From NCBI RefSeq assembly GCF_020283565.1, contig NC_060061.1, positions 28,743,362-28,807,361 of the forward strand: 64,000 nt of DNA, read 5' to 3'. Shown here piece after piece: positions 30,606 through 42,173 of this stretch. Position 1 is the first letter of the stretch. Every line of letters begins with the position of its first letter. Below the pieces are notes generated by a model. That model was given only the letters and a program-made list of their open reading frames with translations, did no database searches and was not told the origin of the DNA. The translations under genes were made by a program, and so were the position numbers. Origin of the DNA: Trifolium pratense. Its lineage: Eukaryota; Streptophyta; Magnoliopsida; Fabales; Fabaceae.

Positions 30606-32655
30606 AAGTTTAAAGGTTGCCAACCGGTCAAAAAGGAATCAAGCTCAAGGACTGATTATCATTAGACTATTTTCATCTTTGTAATTTTCCTATTTGCAAA
30701 GTTTAATTTGTGCTTAAACTTGTTTATTCGCAATAGTAATCATAATAAAATGTGTATGCATGTTTGAAATTAATCTTTTCATGTCCATTCACTTTTCTCT
30801 CTTCTCCACAAAAGCAAAATATATATATTTCACTCATTTCATTTCTTTCATTATCAAATCCGTTTGAATAAAGATTGGAGGGAGAATGATGAAAAACGAA
30901 ATAACCAAAATTGCTACAGTATGCTTTCGGATAAAACTTTGTTGATGATGTAAGGCATTGTTTCAAATCCCCAAACACCGGAGAAATAAGGAAGATAATC
31001 CGTAGTCACCCATGTTGAGCCTAGAAGTTGGTGTTTCTTTCTATACGAAAAAACCCGCAATTTTAACCCGGGGCAGGGTAGTGTTCAGTTAATTCGACCA
31101 TGCGTTCGAGTTTCAAGAGAAGAACATCTCATTCGAGGATCAATCACATTTCCTTCCTTGAACACATCACACAATCTCAAGGAAATAAAAGAGAGTCAAA
31201 AAGAGAATTTGTTTTCATCAACCTTTATCAAGGCAGTCACAATTCTCCAACAAAAAGAAGAAAGAAAATCCCGCTAAGTCACAACTCAAAATGACTTAGG
31301 CAAAAATTAGGGCATCCCGGTGGACTAAAAACTCAAAAATAGTTCAGGCAAAAATTAGGGATTACAAACAACAAAAAAAGCGTCACCAATGAAATCAAAG
31401 TCATATGACCAAAACAAAAAGTAAGTGACTGTCACGTCAAAAGACATCATTGACCTCTAAGCCATTGTATCATCATCATCGCATTTCCAAAATCTCTTGG
31501 AACTTGAGAGCATAGGTTGAATTAATTGAACGTAGGACTGAAGAACGTCATGGAGAATGAGGTGGGTTAAAATAAAATTTTGTGCCTTATATCCTTTTAT
31601 TCAAAAACCGTGAACCAGACCACGTTACAACCCTCAAAAGACCTAATTGAAGTAAGGTTTATTTCGAAAGCATGCGGTTGCAAGGTTGCGTTAACCTGAC
31701 TCCCAAGATCTTTTGTAAATCATCAGTGTTGATATCATATTTTCACACCCTCTTTCGCAATATTCATCCACTATACATCAATTTCATCTCAATATTGATT
31801 TCAAAACTAGCATGCACATTGCATTAGAATTACAATTTTGAATAAACAGGTTTATCTGCAAATCAACACTTAACAAAAAGGAAGTTTCAACTATGAGCAG
31901 TCACCAAGTGATCAGCAAGAAGTTCGGTCCAATCTGGGGCAACTATCTCGGAACTTCAATTAACCAAGAGGGACATTCCCTAGAAGGGTCATTCAGTACG
32001 GGAAAAATGCTCAAGACCATATCATGGAAGCTGCATCAAAACCCAGGTGTTCAAGACCTATCGAACTGGTTCAAGATGTTCCTAATTAGGGGCAAACCAC
32101 CTTGGGATCCTGACAATCAAGAGTGAACCCTTGTGACTAGGGGCACCTGAAGATCTCGTTGGTCCGGCCAAAACATTTCAAGAATGGGGCAATCAGGGTT
32201 GCACCTCCAAAATGCCAGTTTGATCAAAGAACATACCTCCTAGAAAAGGGTCACCAATATCAGTGAGTTAGCTAATCACTTCAAAGACACAATTGACTAG
32301 GGCAAGACAGGTTACACAGGGGCAACTCCTCCTCATACCTTCAAGGCGGCCAAGCCAAATCTAGCATACATCCGCAACTGTTGAGTCCGGAATGGGCGTC
32401 GGGATTATGTTGACACAACATCAGGCCACATTTCTACAAAAAGCCTTGAACATTCACCGGTTCTAAACCAATCCTCACCCACTGCAGGGGCATTCATAGT
32501 AACATGCAAATCATCGCATTAATCATCTTCATGCATTAATCATGTCATTTCATTGTAGCAAATCGACATCACGCATTAATCACGTCATTTTATTCATCTG
32601 GTATCCCCCATACCACAAACTCAATAACCTCGAGACTAGACAGAAAATCAAATAT
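30606..32655 (+). other. Post-gag non-coding region of the Tat/Ogre-like element
   Basis: Where pol should be there is only fragmented sequence. Short frames (for example 31893-32126) have no RT, protease or integrase motif. AACCCGGGGCAGGGTAGTG near 31068 resembles spacer sequence of related elements. Loss of pol looks complete rather than mutational. Confidence 0.6.
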
Positions 32656-33720
32656 CCTCAAGCAAAGCCCAATCGTTATTGGCACCCACTCAAAAATCCA
32701 ATTGTCATTGGTATCCACTCAAAAGTCCAATCATTATTGGCACCCACTTAAATGTCCAATCGTTATTGGCACCCACTTAAATGTCCAATCGTTATTGGCA
32801 CCAACTCAAAAGTCCAATCGTCATTGGCACACCCAAAATCCAATTGTTATTGGTACCAACTCAAAAGTCCAATCGTCATTGGCACACTCAAAGCCCAATC
32901 GTTATTGGCACCCACTCAAAAGTCCAATCGTCATTGGCACACCCAAAGCCCAATCGTTATTGGCACCCACTCAAAAGCCCAATCGTTATTGGCACCCACT
33001 CAAAAGTCCAATCATCATTGGCACACTCAAAGCCCAATCGTTATTGGCACCAACTCAAAAGTCCAATCATCATTGGCACACTCAAAATCCAATTGTTATT
33101 GGTACCAACTCAAAAGTCCAATCGTTATTGGCACCAACTCAAAGCCCACTCGTTATTGGCACCCACTCAAAAGTCCAATCGTTATTGGCACCCACTCAAA
33201 AGTTCAATCATCATTGGCACACTCAAAGCCCAATCGTTATTGGCACCAACTCAAAAGTCCAATCGTCATTGGCACACTCAAAATCCAATTGTTATTGGTA
33301 CCAACTCAAAAGTCCAATCGTTATTGGCACCAACTCAAAGCCCACTCGTTATTGGCACCCACTCAAAAGTCCAATCGTCATTGGCACACCCAAAGCCCAA
33401 TCGTTATTGGCACCCACTCAAAGCCCAATCGTTATTGGCACCAACTCAAAAGTCCAATCGTCATTGGCACACTCAAAATCCAATTGTTATTGGTACCAAC
33501 TCAAAAGTCCAATCGTTATTGGCACCAACTCAAAGCCCACTCGTTATTGGCACCCACTCAAAAGTCCAATCGTCATTGGCACACCCAAAGCCCAATCGTT
33601 ATTGGCACCCACTCAAAAGTCCAATCGTCATTGGCACACCCAAAATCCAATCGTTATTGGTACTCTCAAAAGTCCAATCATTATTGGCACACCCTCAAAG
33701 CCCAACCTCGCTTGGCACCA
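32656..33720 (+). repeat. Tandem array of 26-30-bp units with inverted CCAAT boxes
   Basis: About 38 units by eye, of the type AGTCCAATCGTTATTGGCAC plus CCACTCAAA. Each has CCAAT, four bases and ATTGG, so nearly every unit is a small palindrome. A higher-order period of about 195 bp is visible (GGCACACTCAAAATCC near 33075, 33270 and 33466). All three forward frames stay open for about 1 kb only because the unit lacks stops. Confidence 0.93.
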
Positions 33721-34060
33721 CCCACAGCCTAATCACTGTTGGCAATGTTTAAGCCCAATTGTCATTAGCACCTACTTCACAGCCTAATCACCATTGGCAC
33801 ATGTTTAAGCCCAATTGTCATTAGCACCCACTTTGCAGCCTAATCACCATTGGCACCTGTTTAAGCCCAATTGTCATTAGCACCCAATTCACAGCCTAAT
33901 CACCATTGGCAAAGTTTAAGCCCAATTGTCATTAGCACCCACTTTGCAGCCTAATCACCATTGGCACCTGTTTAAGCCCAATTGTCATTAGCACCCACCT
34001 TGCAGCCTAAATGCCATTGGCACTTGTTTGAGCCCAATTGTCATTAGCATCCGTTCGTAA
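33721..34060 (+). repeat. Second-order array of ~57-bp units
   Basis: About six dimer-like units, each joining CAGCCTAATCACCATTGGCA with AAGCCCAATTGTCATTAGCA. They appear to be diverged dimers of the preceding array unit. Confidence 0.85.
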
Positions 34061-34534
34061 AAAAATCCAATTTCTACTCGTCCCAATGATCATCACATGC
34101 ACTAGTCATGCGTTCCACTTCATGCATTCATGCATCAACAATATGCCCAAAAAACAAAGACATATCATACATATCATGAATCAACAAATTCATTTGCATT
34201 AGCTTTGCATCTTTAGGCATTAAGACATGCATAAACAATGATTGCATCATCCAAGATATTCAAAAGCAGATTCAAAGGTTTCTCCCCACAGAGTATAACC
34301 TTCAGCCTTCAATCTCAAGCAAGGTAGAGTCACCTTTTCCCTAGCAAGTCTGAATTGAAAGATGTCCAGCTTTCTCCCCAGCGAATCTTTTGAAGAATCC
34401 TTAGACAGGACATCTTAAAAGCACATCCCCAGCAGAATCTCCTAGAAGAGCATCACCTCATCAGTAAGGATCAACCTTCAGCAAAAGTGGCTGAACAAGA
34501 TTGTCTTATCCCCAATGGGATCTCAAGATCACTT

Positions 34535-34705
34535 TACTTGCAAAGCTCTCAAAGCAGAGTATCCAATTGCAAAACTCTCAAAGTGGAGTATCCAGGGTTC
34601 AAAACTTTCAAAGCGAAGTGGAGAGCCATTGTTGAGTTTCAAAACTTTCAAAGCAAAGTGAAGAACAAGTGTTAGGTTTCGAAACTTACAAAGTGAAGTG
34701 GCAAA
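34535..34705 (+). repeat. Short degenerate tandem repeats
   Basis: About five copies of CAAAACTTTCAAAGCGAAGTG-like units (TCAAAG(C/T)(A/G)GAGT variants) between the two large arrays. Spacing is irregular. Confidence 0.6.
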
Positions 34706-34724
34706 CAAGATCAAACCAAGGATT

Positions 34725-35190
34725 GACCTTCAGTGTGGGCGGCTGGATAAAATCACTTACCTCAGAGATCGACCTTCAGTGTGGGCGGCTGGATAAGATC
34801 AAAAGATGATTGACCTTCAGTGTGGGCGGCTGAATAAGATCAAAGGTGATTGACCTTCAGTGTGGGCGGCTGAATAAAATCAAAAGAGGATCGACCTTCA
34901 GTGTGGGCGGCTGAATAAAATCAAAATAGAAGATTGACCTTCAGTGTGAGCGGCTGAATAAAATCAAAAGAGGATCGACCTTCAGTGTGGGCGGCTGAAT
35001 AAGATCAAAAGAAGATGGACCTTCAGTGTGGGCGGCTGGATAAAATCACTTGCAAAGATTGACCTTCAGCGTGGGCGGCTGAATGAGATCAAACCAAAGA
35101 TTGACCTTCAGTGTGGGCGGCTGAATAAGATCGAATCACAGATCAAGGGATTGACCTTCAGTGTGGGCGGCTGAATAAAATCAGAATCAT
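34725..35190 (+). repeat. Tandem array of ~41-bp units (11 copies)
   Basis: Eleven copies of GACCTTCAGTGTGGGCGGCT followed by G(A/G)ATAA(A/G)ATC and a variable 6-20-base tail. The GC-rich core is nearly invariant while the linker changes length. Confidence 0.92.
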
Positions 35191-35359
35191 CTCTACCTTG
35201 AGTATCCGACTTTTCCAGGGAAGTGGATCTCATTCTTTATCATCATCAAATTCATTTTTCTCCGTGGAGCAAAATTAGGGCATTTGTATTTAATTACCTT
35301 GCACCTCAAGATTATAATGACAAAGGTCATTCATACTCATGGGTCCAAGATAATTAAAT

Positions 35360-35368
35360 AGGGGCAGC
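35360..35368 (+). promoter_or_regulatory. Polypurine tract of the Tat/Ogre-like element
   Basis: AGGGGCAGC lies directly before the TG of the 3' LTR. It is short and interrupted by C, but in the expected place. Confidence 0.6.
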
Positions 35369-35443
35369 TGTCATACCCTAATTTTGTCCTACCTTCTTTT
35401 TACAATTATTTTTTTATTTTTCACTTATTTTCTATTTTTTCAC

Positions 35444-35485
<42 letters not shown>

Positions 35486-37757
35486 ATAATAAAAAATTAA
35501 AAAAAAGAGAAAAAAACAACAACAACACTGTTGTTGCTGCTATGCGCCTCCTTCATCCCTTATTTTCAGCTTCTTCTTTTCATGATCTTTTCCCAAAATA
35601 AGTTCAGTCTTCCCCATGAATACACTCAAAGCAAAAGTGCAGCCACTCCATTCCCTTTTTGATCCCTGCCAAAACCATATTTTGTGCCAAAACAATAGAA
35701 AATCCAAACTCCATTTTATCCACTGGACATGAGAACTCAGACACTCTCTATAAATTGAGAGCAGAAATCACAAAGTAAGGAGAACGATTTTTGAGAGAGG
35801 ACGGAGAAGAAAAAAAAACCAAAAAAAACTCCTCTTTTCATCACTTTTTCCAAAATCCGAAATTGACTAAAACACCTTCCAAACTTCAATCTTCTTCACC
35901 CAAAAGCCTCTAAACACTTCCAGTAGCTTGAAACAACAATAAAAACGAAGGAAAACCGTCAAGAGGAGCATACACAAGATTCAAAATAGCCAAGAAAGGA
36001 GTAGGTGTTAACCCACCTAAGCAAGCCTCAAAACAAGTAGGTTTCTAAACGTTTTTTACTCATGAACACCTACTGAAGCTTTTACAACCCTTAATTTTGT
36101 TTAATTCGTTCAAATGTGAATTTTAAAGTTTTTTTGGGTTTTAAAGTTTCGAACTTTTTTTGAGATAAAAACACCTTTTAAAAAATCTAAGTTTATATTC
36201 ATGATCTACGCATGATTTCGAGCGAAATGGTATATAAACTTTTGATTTTTGGTCAAGAATTGATGATGTTGTGTTTGGCCGTGAGCTTCACTTGAAGCTT
36301 TCATGGCTTCTTGTTGTTGATTCTTCAACGTGAAGAAGGTGAAGGAGGTTGAAGACGATGACGTGTCCGCGCGTCATTGGCTGCCTCCCAAGTTTAAAAC
36401 ATGTCTGTTGGATCTGGTGAAAGGCTGAGATCTGTTTGATTATTGTAAAATCTAAGCCATCTGATGAATCAGAAAGCCCAGATCTGTGAAGCCTATCCCG
36501 CACCCTGATCCTGATGACACGCTGAATCATTTTTGTTCTGCTTGTTTTTTTGGACGAACTGGGCTGGGCTTGGTGTTGCAGCTTTGCTATTGCCTCACCC
36601 TCAGACCTCAGTTTACACCCCCAGCGGCGGTTTATTTATTTTTTAGTGCTTATTCATATAAGTGCTTATTCAAATAAGAGCTTGTTGTCTATACTTTGTT
36701 AGCTTGATTTGTTTCTTCTTCGTCTTGCTTAAATTTATTCAATACTTAATCACTAAATAGAATGAAAAAGGAATGGACTGACGTATGACTTTCTCTACCC
36801 GAATGGTTTCGAGGCCCTGACGTATGACTCGTGTCTCGGACCATTCTCATTCTCAAACCTTAAAACACGTAAAAAACATCTCTTAATCTTTTCTTTTGAT
36901 TTCTTTAAATCAAACTAAAATGACTTAAGATTAAAAGGATAAAAAAGGAAGGGACTGACGTATGACTTTCTCTACCCGGATGGCTTCGAGGCCCTGACGT
37001 ATGACTCGTGTCTCGGACCATCCTCATTCTCAAACATTTTCACAAAAACTCATAAAATCAACTCAACACACTCAAACCTTTTCCACTGCCCTCGCGCACG
37101 GTAAAAGTAAAACTCTTTTCACAAAACGGGTGACGTTTTTGTCCTTTCTCCGTAACACAAACAACGCTTAAGCCTCCACCGTGCGAGCATACAAGCAACG
37201 TTTAAATACAAGAATGCGACATTCTTCGTAATACAAACCACGCTTAAGCCTCCGAAGTGCGAGCATACAAGCAGCGTTTAAATACGAGGATGCGACTTAG
37301 ACGTCATGCGTCTAAAAGCAACCAACCCATAAACATTTTTTACCCTGAACTACGAAACCCTGATTTTTCCATTGCACCTGAGAATACGTAGGAGCAGGAT
37401 TCAACATCTTGTCGGGCACAATAATAAAAAACAAAAACATTTTTCCCCATATCCGTAATAATAATAATAAATAAAAAAAACTTTTTCCATCGATGAAGCA
37501 AGAAACGAGTAATCAAGCAAACATTAAAAAACACATTAAAGCAAACAAACATTTCCCTATAAAAGGTTCCCGTTGAGTACAACGGATGTGAGGGGTGCTA
37601 ATACCTTCCCCTCGCATAACCAACTCCCGAACCCATTTCTCACTCCTCAAGGTTTTCTCGATATTTTCCTTTCCCTTCTTTGGGATAAATAAAATTCGGT
37701 GGCGACTCTGTTTCTTTTCGAGTGTTCATGCTCGAGGATTTTTTTCACGCCGCGACA
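35369..37757 (+). repeat. 3' LTR of the Tat/Ogre-like element
   Basis: 2389 bp, near-identical to the 5' LTR but without the micro-insertion. Followed by TSD TATAC. Confidence 0.93.
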
Positions 37758-37762
37758 TATAC

Positions 37763-38487
37763 TACTACTCAAATCAGATTAAAATATTAACCCTAAAACT
37801 GAAGGGGGGAAATTCAAATTCAAAATTCAAATGTACATACCACAACTCTTGTATTCCAGCCTGGAACCTCTGTGTTGGTAATCACGATTTGGGAAAAAAT
37901 TGGGAGAAGAGGTTTTGAGAAAGTGACAGGTTTGAGCGCTTTGGTTAATGGGTGCAGAGGAGGGATTTTGGCTTCTTCTTCATGGTTCAGATCTTTGTAT
38001 GATTAGGGAGGAGAAATTCTGGAACAGTGGGCGTGAAGGGGAGAGGTTGCCCAAATTGTGTATCACGTGTGCTTTGTTTCTTTGGATTCTTGTGAGGGTT
38101 TACCATTTTTTTTTTGTTGCCAAAAGAGAAAGACCATGTGGTGGGCCGGATATACATGTTAAGTGGAAGGCCGATGTTTGCATCTTTAGCCAAAAGAAGG
38201 GGGGGAAATTCAAACATTTAAATTTTACTTCCAACTCAAGCAACCAAGTTGGACTACTCTAAGTTTAAAATGGTAAAAATTTATTATTTGAATTGGCAAA
38301 GACAAAAGTCACTCTTTTATTTTCTTCAAAGTTTGAATTTGCATCCAACTCATGCATCCAACATGGCAATAAAACTAAATATGGAATGGAAATAATATTA
38401 TTTGATGATGATTTGGCAAGAATGTGGTTAGAGGTGGACAAATAAGCAAAATTTCCCTAACATGGGTTTGGGTTTGTATATTATTAA
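37763..38487 (-). other. Possible 5' exon of a minus-strand gene
   Basis: On the minus strand a less AT-rich block ends at about 37841 with GAGTTGTG and donor GTATGTAC. One frame through it is open (FSQIVITNTEVPGWNTRVV) but no good start codon was found. Exon-like blocks on the same strand lie beyond the 12-kb element at 25.7-24.5 kb, so the element may sit in an intron. The product is not recognised. Confidence 0.25.
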
Positions 38488-38786
38488 GATAATAATGGGA
38501 AAACTTCAAATTTGGTGTAACCTATTTTTCTTCCAAAAATACCCTTCACAACAATTACATTTATGCCATGACAAAAATAATTATAACTTCCCTTCAATTC
38601 CTTTTTTTATCTTCCAACCGCCATTTAACAATTTTTTGTAGTTTTCTTTATCTTTTCACAGTTTATGCAAGATGATTCAATGATCATCGATTCAAGTTTT
38701 TTCTTTCTTAATACCCATCTCTCACATAGGGCTGAGCATAATTAATTAAACCGCCCGAAACCAGATAAAACCGCTAAAGAAGTAAC

Positions 38787-39825
38787 ATTTTTTTCTTACT
38801 GTACCCTCACTTTTTTTATTTATTTCCGTAATACCCCTATTTTCAAAAATAATTCCGTAATACCCCTATTTTGGGACAAAAACTGACGCATGCAGGTCCC
38901 CATCAATGGCGGAACCCATAACTGCGCCATCAAGGAGGCATGGCGGAACTATCACTTCCGCCATTGGGGCCACCTGCTTTTTCTTTTCTTTCTCGTTTGC
39001 TGTTAATTTTGGGGGAAGGAAACTTCACTTTCCCTTTTCTCTCTCTTCCATCAATCCACCATTTTTCTTTTACCACAAAACAACCACCCCCTATCACTAC
39101 ATAACCACCTCCACCTTCATCACCATCTACCATCACAACCATCATCATCTCAAAAAACCAAAAAAAAAAAAAGAAACATAACCAAATAAAAGATTTGAGA
39201 AGAAGAGAAAATTGTTTTTCAAAATTGATTTTTTTTAGATCTGAGATTGATGTTATTATTGAAAAGTGCTTAATTTGAAGTTTTGGGTTTGATTTTTTAT
39301 TGAAAGTTGAGATTTTTTTTTATTGTGATTTCTGGATTTTGTTTTTAAGATGAAGATTGAAGTGGGTTTAGGAGGAAGTGGGTTATGGAATGAAGATGAA
39401 AAAGCTATGGTGATTGAAGTTTTAGAGGAAATTAGCGATGGGGAAGAAAGATGGTCTTAAATCTATACTCAGTTCTGCAGGAACAACACAATTCATTGGA
39501 TTGGATCTTGTTCTTTGTGGATCTGGATTGAAAACAAAGAAAAAAAAAAAAGGTCAATGGCACAACAGCAGTAAGTTGCTGCATGTTGTTTTCTTTGTAG
39601 TAATATTTTAGAGATTTTAATTCAGACACGCAAAACAATGCTGGTCAATGGCGGAAGTGGCAGTTCCGCCATGCCTTTTTGATGGCGCAGTTGTGGGTTC
39701 CGCAATTGATGGAGACCTGCATGCGTCAGTTTTTGTCCCAAAATAGGGGTATTACGGAATTATTTTTGAAAATAAGGGTATTACGGAAATAAAAAAAAAA
39801 AGTGGAGGTACAGTAAGAAAAAAAT
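38787..39825. mobile_element. Pack-MULE-like element, copy B1
   Basis: Complete copy with the same ~170-bp terminal inverted repeats as copy A and few substitutions (for example GGGGCC for GGGCCC near 38967, and GCAATTGATGGAGACC in the right arm). The interior carries the same gene-start fragment. Confidence 0.75.
39350..39460 (+). pseudogene. Captured bHLH (JAM/bHLH13-like) gene start, copy B1
   Basis: The same 36-codon frame (MKIEVGLGGSGLWN...) as at 22420-22530 with no change seen. A fragment lacking all functional domains. Confidence 0.55.
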
Positions 39826-40440
39826 CTAAGAATTACTGATTTATTTTATAAAATATATTTTAAAATACATAAAATAAAATTAATAAAATATAAATAATAA
39901 AATAATTAATTTTTAAATATATATGTGATTTTCTCACATGGGTAATTTTGTAATTTATACATTCTAAAAAATCAAAATTTTACTAAAATTACAATATTTT
40001 AAAAGTAAAATGATTATTAAAACATTGATAAATAGGGATATTAATTTAAATTTTATAAAAAATTAAATACAATATTTTCTTTCTCGTTTGCTGTTAATTT
40101 TGGGGGAAGGAAACTTCACTTTCCCTTTTCTCTCTCTTCCATCAATCCACCATTTTTCTTTTACCACAAAACAACCACCCCCTATCACTACATAACCACC
40201 TCCACCTTCATCACCATCTACCATCACAACCATCATCATCTCAAAAAACCAAAAAAAAAAAAAGAAACATAACCAAATAAAAGATTTGAGAAGAAGAGAA
40301 AATTGTTTTTCAAAATTGATTTTTTTTAGATCTGAGATTGATGTTATTATTGAAAAGTGCTTAATTTGAAGTTTTGGGTTTGGTTTTTTATTGAAAGTTG
40401 AGATTTTTTTTTATTGTGATTTCTGGATTTTGTTTTTAAG

Positions 40441-40551
40441 ATGAAGATTGAAGTGGGTTTAGGAGGAAGTGGGTTATGGAATGAAGATGAAAAAGCTATG
40501 GTGATTGAAGTTTTAGAGGAAATTAGCGATGGGGAAGAAAGATGGTCTTAA
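40441..40551 (+). pseudogene. Captured bHLH gene start, copy B2
   Basis: The third copy of the 36-codon MKIEVGLGGSGLWN frame, in duplication unit 2. The left inverted repeat of the Pack-MULE-like element is missing from this unit, whose right end is at about 40920. Confidence 0.55.
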
Positions 40552-42135
40552 ATCTATACTCAGTTCTGCAGGAACAACACAATTCATTGGATTGGATCTT
40601 GTTCTTTGTGGATCTGGATTGAAAACGAAAAAAAAAAAAAAAAAAGGTCAATGGCACAACAACAGTAAGTTGTTGCATGTTGTTTTCTTTGTAGTAATAT
40701 TTTAGAGATTTTAATTCAGACACGCAAAACAATGCTGGTCAATGGCGGAAGTGGCAGTTCCGCCATGCCTTTTTGATGGCGCAGTTGTGGGTTCCGCCAT
40801 TGATGGGGACCTGCATGCGTCAGTTTTTGTCCCAAAATAGGGGTATTACGGAATTATTTTTGAAAATAGGGGTATTACGGAAATAAATAAAAAAAAGTGG
40901 GGGTATAGTAAGAAAAAAATCTAAGAATTACTGATTTATTTTATGAAATATATTTTAAAATACATAAAATAAAATTAATAAACTATAAATAATAAAATAA
41001 TTAATTTTTAAATATATATGTGATTTTCTCACATGGGTAATTTTGTAATTTATATATTCTAAAAAATCAAAATTTTACTAAAATTACAATATTTTAAAAG
41101 TAAAATGATTATTAAAACATTGATAAATAGGGATATTAATTTAAATTTTATAAAAAATTAAATATAATTCTTTTGCAATAGTAGTTTTATTATTTACGTA
41201 TGAGATATATCATATATTTATTTGCCTTATCTAACATGTATATATTATTGAGTTATTTATTTGATCATGATTCATATAAAAAATTAAACTTGATTATTTT
41301 CTCATGATTTTTATTTTAAATTATATAAAGTTATTTGATTACTTATTTATATTTTTTATTTATAAAATTCAAAGTATTACAAAATAATTTTAAAAAAATA
41401 ACAATTGTTAAGAGTAATTTTGTTAATTAAATATGTTATATATCTTATCATATTATTATGAGCAAGTATGTATTAAAAACAAAATATAATAGTTATCATG
41501 TTTGTTATCCTGTGTGCACCAAACACATGATATGATAACTGAGTATAACTGTTATCCTGCTGTTATCATATCCTATCCTTATCCTGTTTTATATCATATC
41601 ATGTCACTATGCTATCCTGCGCACCAAACGGACCCTTACAGTAAACAAAAATATAAAAATCATATTTGTTAGTCACCTTTCTCTCTTTCTTTTCTCTTTC
41701 TCTCTCCCATCTCAACATGCTGCAGCAATAAGATTGAAAAAACAAGAGAAGAGACTTCTTAGAGGTGCAATTCATGCGAAGGATGCAACTTCTTCTTCTT
41801 TCTTGCAAGTTTCGGGTACCCGTGTCCAACCGTCTGTTAACCCGCCATCCGAAACAACCGCTCCCGAAGAACCTGTACTTGGGACATGGTCTGAATCGGC
41901 CGCTAAATATTGCCATCAGTGATGCTTCGGTTTTGGCTTTCCTTGCCCGAATTCGACCGAACCCGAACCGTGCTCAGCCCTACTCTCACATTTCATTCTT
42001 AATTTTTTTATGTTTCTGTTTTTTCTTAAAGGCGTGGGTTAAAATTTGAAGAGAGATGTGGTGATGGGTAAAAATTTAATTAATAAGGATAATAGGCAAG
42101 GATAATTGATGAACATTGATGATTCTCATGTTAAT

Positions 42136-42173
42136 TCATATAGTTTCTTTTTTTTTAACGGTCATATAGTTTC
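42136..42173 (-). mobile_element. Micro-retroposon 3
   Basis: TCATATAGTTTC at 42136-42147 and 42162-42173 flanks nine T plus AACGG (minus strand CCGTT then nine A). The insert is 14 nt. Confidence 0.72.

Larger units (their letters stand above)
25790..37757 (+). mobile_element. Tat/Ogre-like LTR retrotransposon, gag only, ~12 kb
   Basis: Two ~2.4-kb LTRs (25790-28213 and 35369-37757) start TGTCATACCCTAAT and end CACGCCGCGACA, with 5-bp TSD TATAC (25785-25789 and 37758-37762). The LTRs carry GGGGTGCTAATACCTTCCCC, a word typical of legume Tat/Ogre LTRs. The interior has a leader, a gag gene of Tat/Ogre type and then non-coding DNA with two tandem arrays. No protease, RT, RNase H or integrase frame exists between 30.6 and 35.4 kb, so the element must depend on a relative for pol. 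Only about four substitutions were seen between the LTRs, so it is recent. Confidence 0.93.
38984..41165 (+). repeat. ~1091-bp tandem duplication (two units)
   Basis: Unit 1 (about 38984-40074) and unit 2 (about 40075-41165). Each runs from TTTCTTTCTCGTTTGCTG inside the Pack-MULE-like element, past its right end, into flanking hAT interior ending AAAAAATTAAATA. The junction TACAATATTTTC/TTTCTCG also exists in copy A at 23145, where unit 2 is cut after ~60 bp, so the duplication is older than the A/B copying event. Confidence 0.88.
38727..41982. mobile_element. hAT-like element carrying a duplicated Pack-MULE-like insert
   Basis: Ends are TAGGGCTGAGCA and TGCTCAGCCCTA, an exact 12-bp inverted repeat. 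The 8-bp TSD CTCTCACA is perfect (38719-38726 and 41983-41990). Subterminal CCGCCCGAAACC and CGACCGAACCCGAACC words are similar in composition. Inside are one complete Pack-MULE-like element and, by tandem duplication of about 1091 bp, a second right half. No hAT transposase frame was seen. Confidence 0.85.

Noticed and set aside
32702..33787. Long open frames of 323-361 codons as proteins
   Set aside because: The frames are open in all three forward registers purely because of repeat composition; no domain or codon signal.
32656..35190. CRISPR-like repeat arrays
   Set aside because: Units are contiguous or have related, non-unique linkers, lie inside an LTR retrotransposon and in a plant genome. 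They are ordinary tandem repeats.
41599..42049. Frames near the right end of the hAT-like element
   Set aside because: Both strands open over the same less AT-rich stretch; no recognisable protein and no splice context. Captured DNA is possible but unsupported.
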